Shown here: piece by piece, positions 12,489 to 14,037 of the stretch | Layout: every line of letters begins with the position of its first letter | Position numbering within the stretch: position 1 is the first letter of the stretch | DNA from: JAWKHR01 sp041394725 | GTDB lineage: Bacteria > Acidobacteriota > Vicinamibacteria > Vicinamibacterales > SCN-69-37 | Reading direction: 5' to 3' | Assembly: GCA_041394725.1 (NCBI GenBank) | Contig: JAWKHR010000088.1 | Span: 1-14,037 of the forward strand | DNA length: 14,037 bases | Position numbers and translations under genes: made by a program | The notes under the pieces: generated by a model | What the model saw: the letters and a program-made list of their open reading frames with translations, nothing else | What the model was told of the DNA's origin: nothing | The model's database searches: none

Positions 12489-13742
12489 ATGCGATTCAGA
12501 ATCGTGGTCGTCCTGCTGGCCGCCGGCCTGGTGCTCGTGGGTTTTGGCGCTCCACCCGCCGCCGGCGTAATCCGAGGGGGACAGGGCGGCCTCGACGTCC
12601 GGTCGGTCCCGTCACCGGCGGCGCCCGCCAGTGGCGAGGCGCAGCTCACCGTGTCGAGCCGTGGCGTGCTGATGAGCTGGATCGAGCGCGAGGGCCCCCG
12701 CGCGTCGCTGAAGTTCGCCGAGCGCACCGCGACCGGCTGGACCCCGACCCGGACCGTGGCGTCCGGCAACGACCGGTTCGTGAACTGGGCGGACGTGCCA
12801 TCGGTGCTCCGGCTGTCGGACGGCACGCTCGCCGCGCACTGGCTCCAGAAGAGCGGACCCGGCACCTACGCGTACGACGTTCGCCTGTCGTACTCGACCG
12901 ACGACGGCCGCACCTGGGCGGCGTCGTTCCTGCCGCACCACGACGGAGTGCGGGCCGAGCACGGCTTCGCCTCGCTCTTCGAACTCGAGCAGGGCCTCGG
13001 GCTCGTGTGGCTGGACGGACGCGAGACGGCCGGCGCGGACGCCGAGGGCGCGATGACGCTCCGATTCGCGGCCTTCGATCGGGGCTGGACCCAGATCGCG
13101 GACGAGGCGATCGATCGACGCGTCTGCGACTGCTGCCCCACGACCGCGGCGGTCACCGCGGACGGCGTGATCACCGCGTTCCGGGATCGCAGCCAGGACG
13201 AGATCCGCGACATCGCCGTCTCGCGGTTCGACGCGGGCCGCTGGACCGCGCCGGCGGCGGTGCACGACGACGGCTGGCGGATCAACGCGTGTCCGGTGAA
13301 CGGTCCTGCGGTGGCCGCGCGTGGCCGGGAGGTCGCGCTGGCCTGGTTCAGCGGCCGGGAGGCGCCGGGCCATGCGTTCGTCGCCTTTTCGCACGACGCC
13401 GGACGGACGTTCGGCGCGCCCGTCCGCGTGGACGAACAGGGCTCGCAGGGGCGTGTCGACGTGGACCTGCTCGACGACGGATCCGTCCTGGTGAGCTGGA
13501 TCGAGTACGCCGACCGCCGGGCGGATTTCCGCGTCCGCCGGGTGGCCGCCTCGGGCGATCCCGGCCCGGTCACGGTGATCGCGCCGCTGACCGCCACCAG
13601 AGCCAGCGGATATCCCCGCCTGGCCCGCCACGGCGACGAACTGGTCCTGGCCTGGACCGACGTCGGTGACCGCGCCGCGGGTGCCGGGCCCGAGGCACTG
13701 CGCGTCGTGACGGCCGTCGCGTCCCTGCCACCGTCGCGCTGA
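12489..13742 (+). CDS. Exported Asp-box (sialidase-like) beta-propeller protein with Cys cluster
   Basis: 417 aa. The signal peptide covers residues 1 to about 25 (hydrophobic VVVLLAAGLVLVGFG, then APPAAG). Two clear Asp-boxes of the BNR/sialidase type are STDDGRTW (136-143) and SHDAGRTF (301-308). Repeated blades such as LSDGTLAAHW, LGLVWLDGRE, VALAWFSGRE, VLVSWIEYADRR and LVLAWTD indicate a six-bladed fold. A C-D-C-C-P motif lies at 213-217, with a further Cys at 268 (NACPVNGP). The catalytic Arg triad of true sialidases cannot be confirmed, so enzyme activity should not be assumed. Being secreted, Cys-rich and divergent from copAB by 63 bases, a role in copper handling or envelope protein folding is possible; this is inference. 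ATG 12489 starts right at the signal peptide. No neighbour on the plus strand overlaps it. Confidence 0.82.
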   Translation: MRFRIVVVLLAAGLVLVGFGAPPAAGVIRGGQGGLDVRSVPSPAAPASGEAQLTVSSRGVLMSWIEREGPRASLKFAERTATGWTPTRTVASGNDRFVNWADVPSVLRLSDGTLAAHWLQKSGPGTYAYDVRLSYSTDDGRTWAASFLPHHDGVRAEHGFASLFELEQGLGLVWLDGRETAGADAEGAMTLRFAAFDRGWTQIADEAIDRRVCDCCPTTAAVTADGVITAFRDRSQDEIRDIAVSRFDAGRWTAPAAVHDDGWRINACPVNGPAVAARGREVALAWFSGREAPGHAFVAFSHDAGRTFGAPVRVDEQGSQGRVDVDLLDDGSVLVSWIEYADRRADFRVRRVAASGDPGPVTVIAPLTATRASGYPRLARHGDELVLAWTDVGDRAAGAGPEALRVVTAVASLPPSR

Positions 13743-13812
13743 CACCCGCTCTTCGTCCCGTTCGCGCAGGGCGTCCTGCCGGACCGCGGCGCCCGGCGAC
13801 CCGACATTGTTC

Positions 13813-13844
13813 TTGACTCTATACTTAGGTAGAAGGTTGAGACT
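13813..13844 (+). promoter_or_regulatory. MerR-type promoter/operator with long spacer
   Basis: TTGACT (13813-13818) is followed by an imperfect dyad, ACTCTATAC (13816-13824) and GTAGAAGGT (13829-13837), 6 of 9 positions pairing around TTAG. A poor -10 (TGAGAC at 13838, or GAGACT at 13839) follows with a 19- or 20-base spacer. An overlong spacer with the dyad between -35 and -10 is the hallmark of promoters that MerR proteins activate by DNA distortion. It resembles lead/cadmium or mercury operators more than a CueR site, but that is only by eye. Confidence 0.65.
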
Positions 13845-13865
13845 GGACGGGTAGGAGGCGCGATC

Positions 13866-14037
13866 GTGTTCATCGCCGATGCGGCCGAACGGGCCGGTGT
13901 CAATCCACAGACGCTCCGGTACTACGAACGCCGGGGCCTGCTGCACCCCTCGGGGCGGCGGCCGTCTGGCTACCGCGAGTACACGCCGGACGACGTGCGG
14001 GTGGTGCGCTTCGTGAAGCGGGCCCAGGACCTCGGGT
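13866..14037 (+). CDS. MerR-family regulator, N-terminal part (cut by window edge)
   Basis: GTG 13866 follows AGGAGG (13853-13858) by seven bases. The 57 visible residues form the MerR DNA-binding domain: FIADAAERAGVNPQTLRYYE (2-21), RRGLL (22-26), the wing SGYREYTPDDVRVVRFVKRA, then QDLG at the edge. This resembles heavy-metal MerR regulators. The dimerisation helix and metal loop that would show copper, mercury or lead specificity lie outside the window. The dyad promoter upstream suggests autoregulation. Proximity to the copper genes hints at metal sensing, but the gene may instead control what follows to the right. Confidence 0.92.
   Translation, partial: MFIADAAERAGVNPQTLRYYERRGLLHPSGRRPSGYREYTPDDVRVVRFVKRAQDLG

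Noticed and set aside
12612..13946. 444-codon open frame antisense to the propeller gene
   Set aside because: It is Arg/Gly/Ala-rich without recognisable motifs and overlaps both the well-supported propeller gene and the MerR start.
1..14037. CRISPR arrays, tRNA or rRNA genes, insertion sequences, phage or integrase genes
   Set aside because: No spaced direct repeats, cloverleaf-like segments, terminal inverted repeats or transposase/integrase motifs were found by eye.

Overview
The window is very GC-rich and densely coded. It reads as chromosomal DNA of a Gram-negative bacterium: it encodes two lipoprotein adaptors, a Tat-exported multicopper oxidase, an outer-membrane CopB and likely PEP-CTERM-type sorting tails. 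The mix of tandem membrane-fusion adaptors with a stand-alone MacB-type permease, a short PadR regulator and PEP-CTERM-like mini-proteins is reminiscent of Acidobacteriota (Vicinamibacteria). That placement is inference, because no rRNA or other marker gene is present.

Layout, left to right. (1) Positions 1-524, minus: the N-terminal part of the NAD(P) transhydrogenase alpha subunit, cut by the window edge. (2) 525-1798: a gene-poor stretch with two tiny secreted or membrane proteins (88 and 71 aa). Each has a signal peptide, a short linker and a PEP-CTERM-like tail. The first is followed by a strong intrinsic terminator and the second is preceded by a good -24/-12 (sigma-54) promoter match. 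(3) 1799-6814, plus: a tightly overlapping four-gene operon of three different HlyD/MacA-type adaptors and one FtsX/MacB-type permease, with no ATPase and no TolC-type channel gene beside it. (4) 6830-7198, minus: a PadR repressor convergent with that operon. Its promoter lies on a near-perfect dyad, and it is divergent from (5) 7349-9130, plus: a CstA-family carbon-starvation/peptide or pyruvate transporter. A minus-oriented intrinsic terminator lies in the cstA leader.

(6) 9168-12425, minus: a copper-resistance cluster read as small Cys/His exported protein -> CopA multicopper oxidase -> CopB outer-membrane protein. This resembles the copLAB order of Xanthomonas, although the first protein is not recognisably CopL. 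(7) 12489-13742, plus and divergent: a secreted Asp-box beta-propeller protein with an unusual Cys-Asp-Cys-Cys cluster. (8) 13866-end, plus: the start of a MerR-family regulator preceded by a long-spacer promoter typical of heavy-metal MerR control.

The most interesting points are the paired PEP-CTERM-like mini-proteins with a candidate sigma-54 promoter, the three-adaptor/one-permease operon lacking an ATPase, the PadR dyad that could set transcription of padR (possibly leaderless) and cstA, and the Cys-rich propeller next to the copper genes. No tRNA, rRNA, CRISPR array, insertion sequence or integrase was seen, and no gene-free stretch exceeds about 300 bases.
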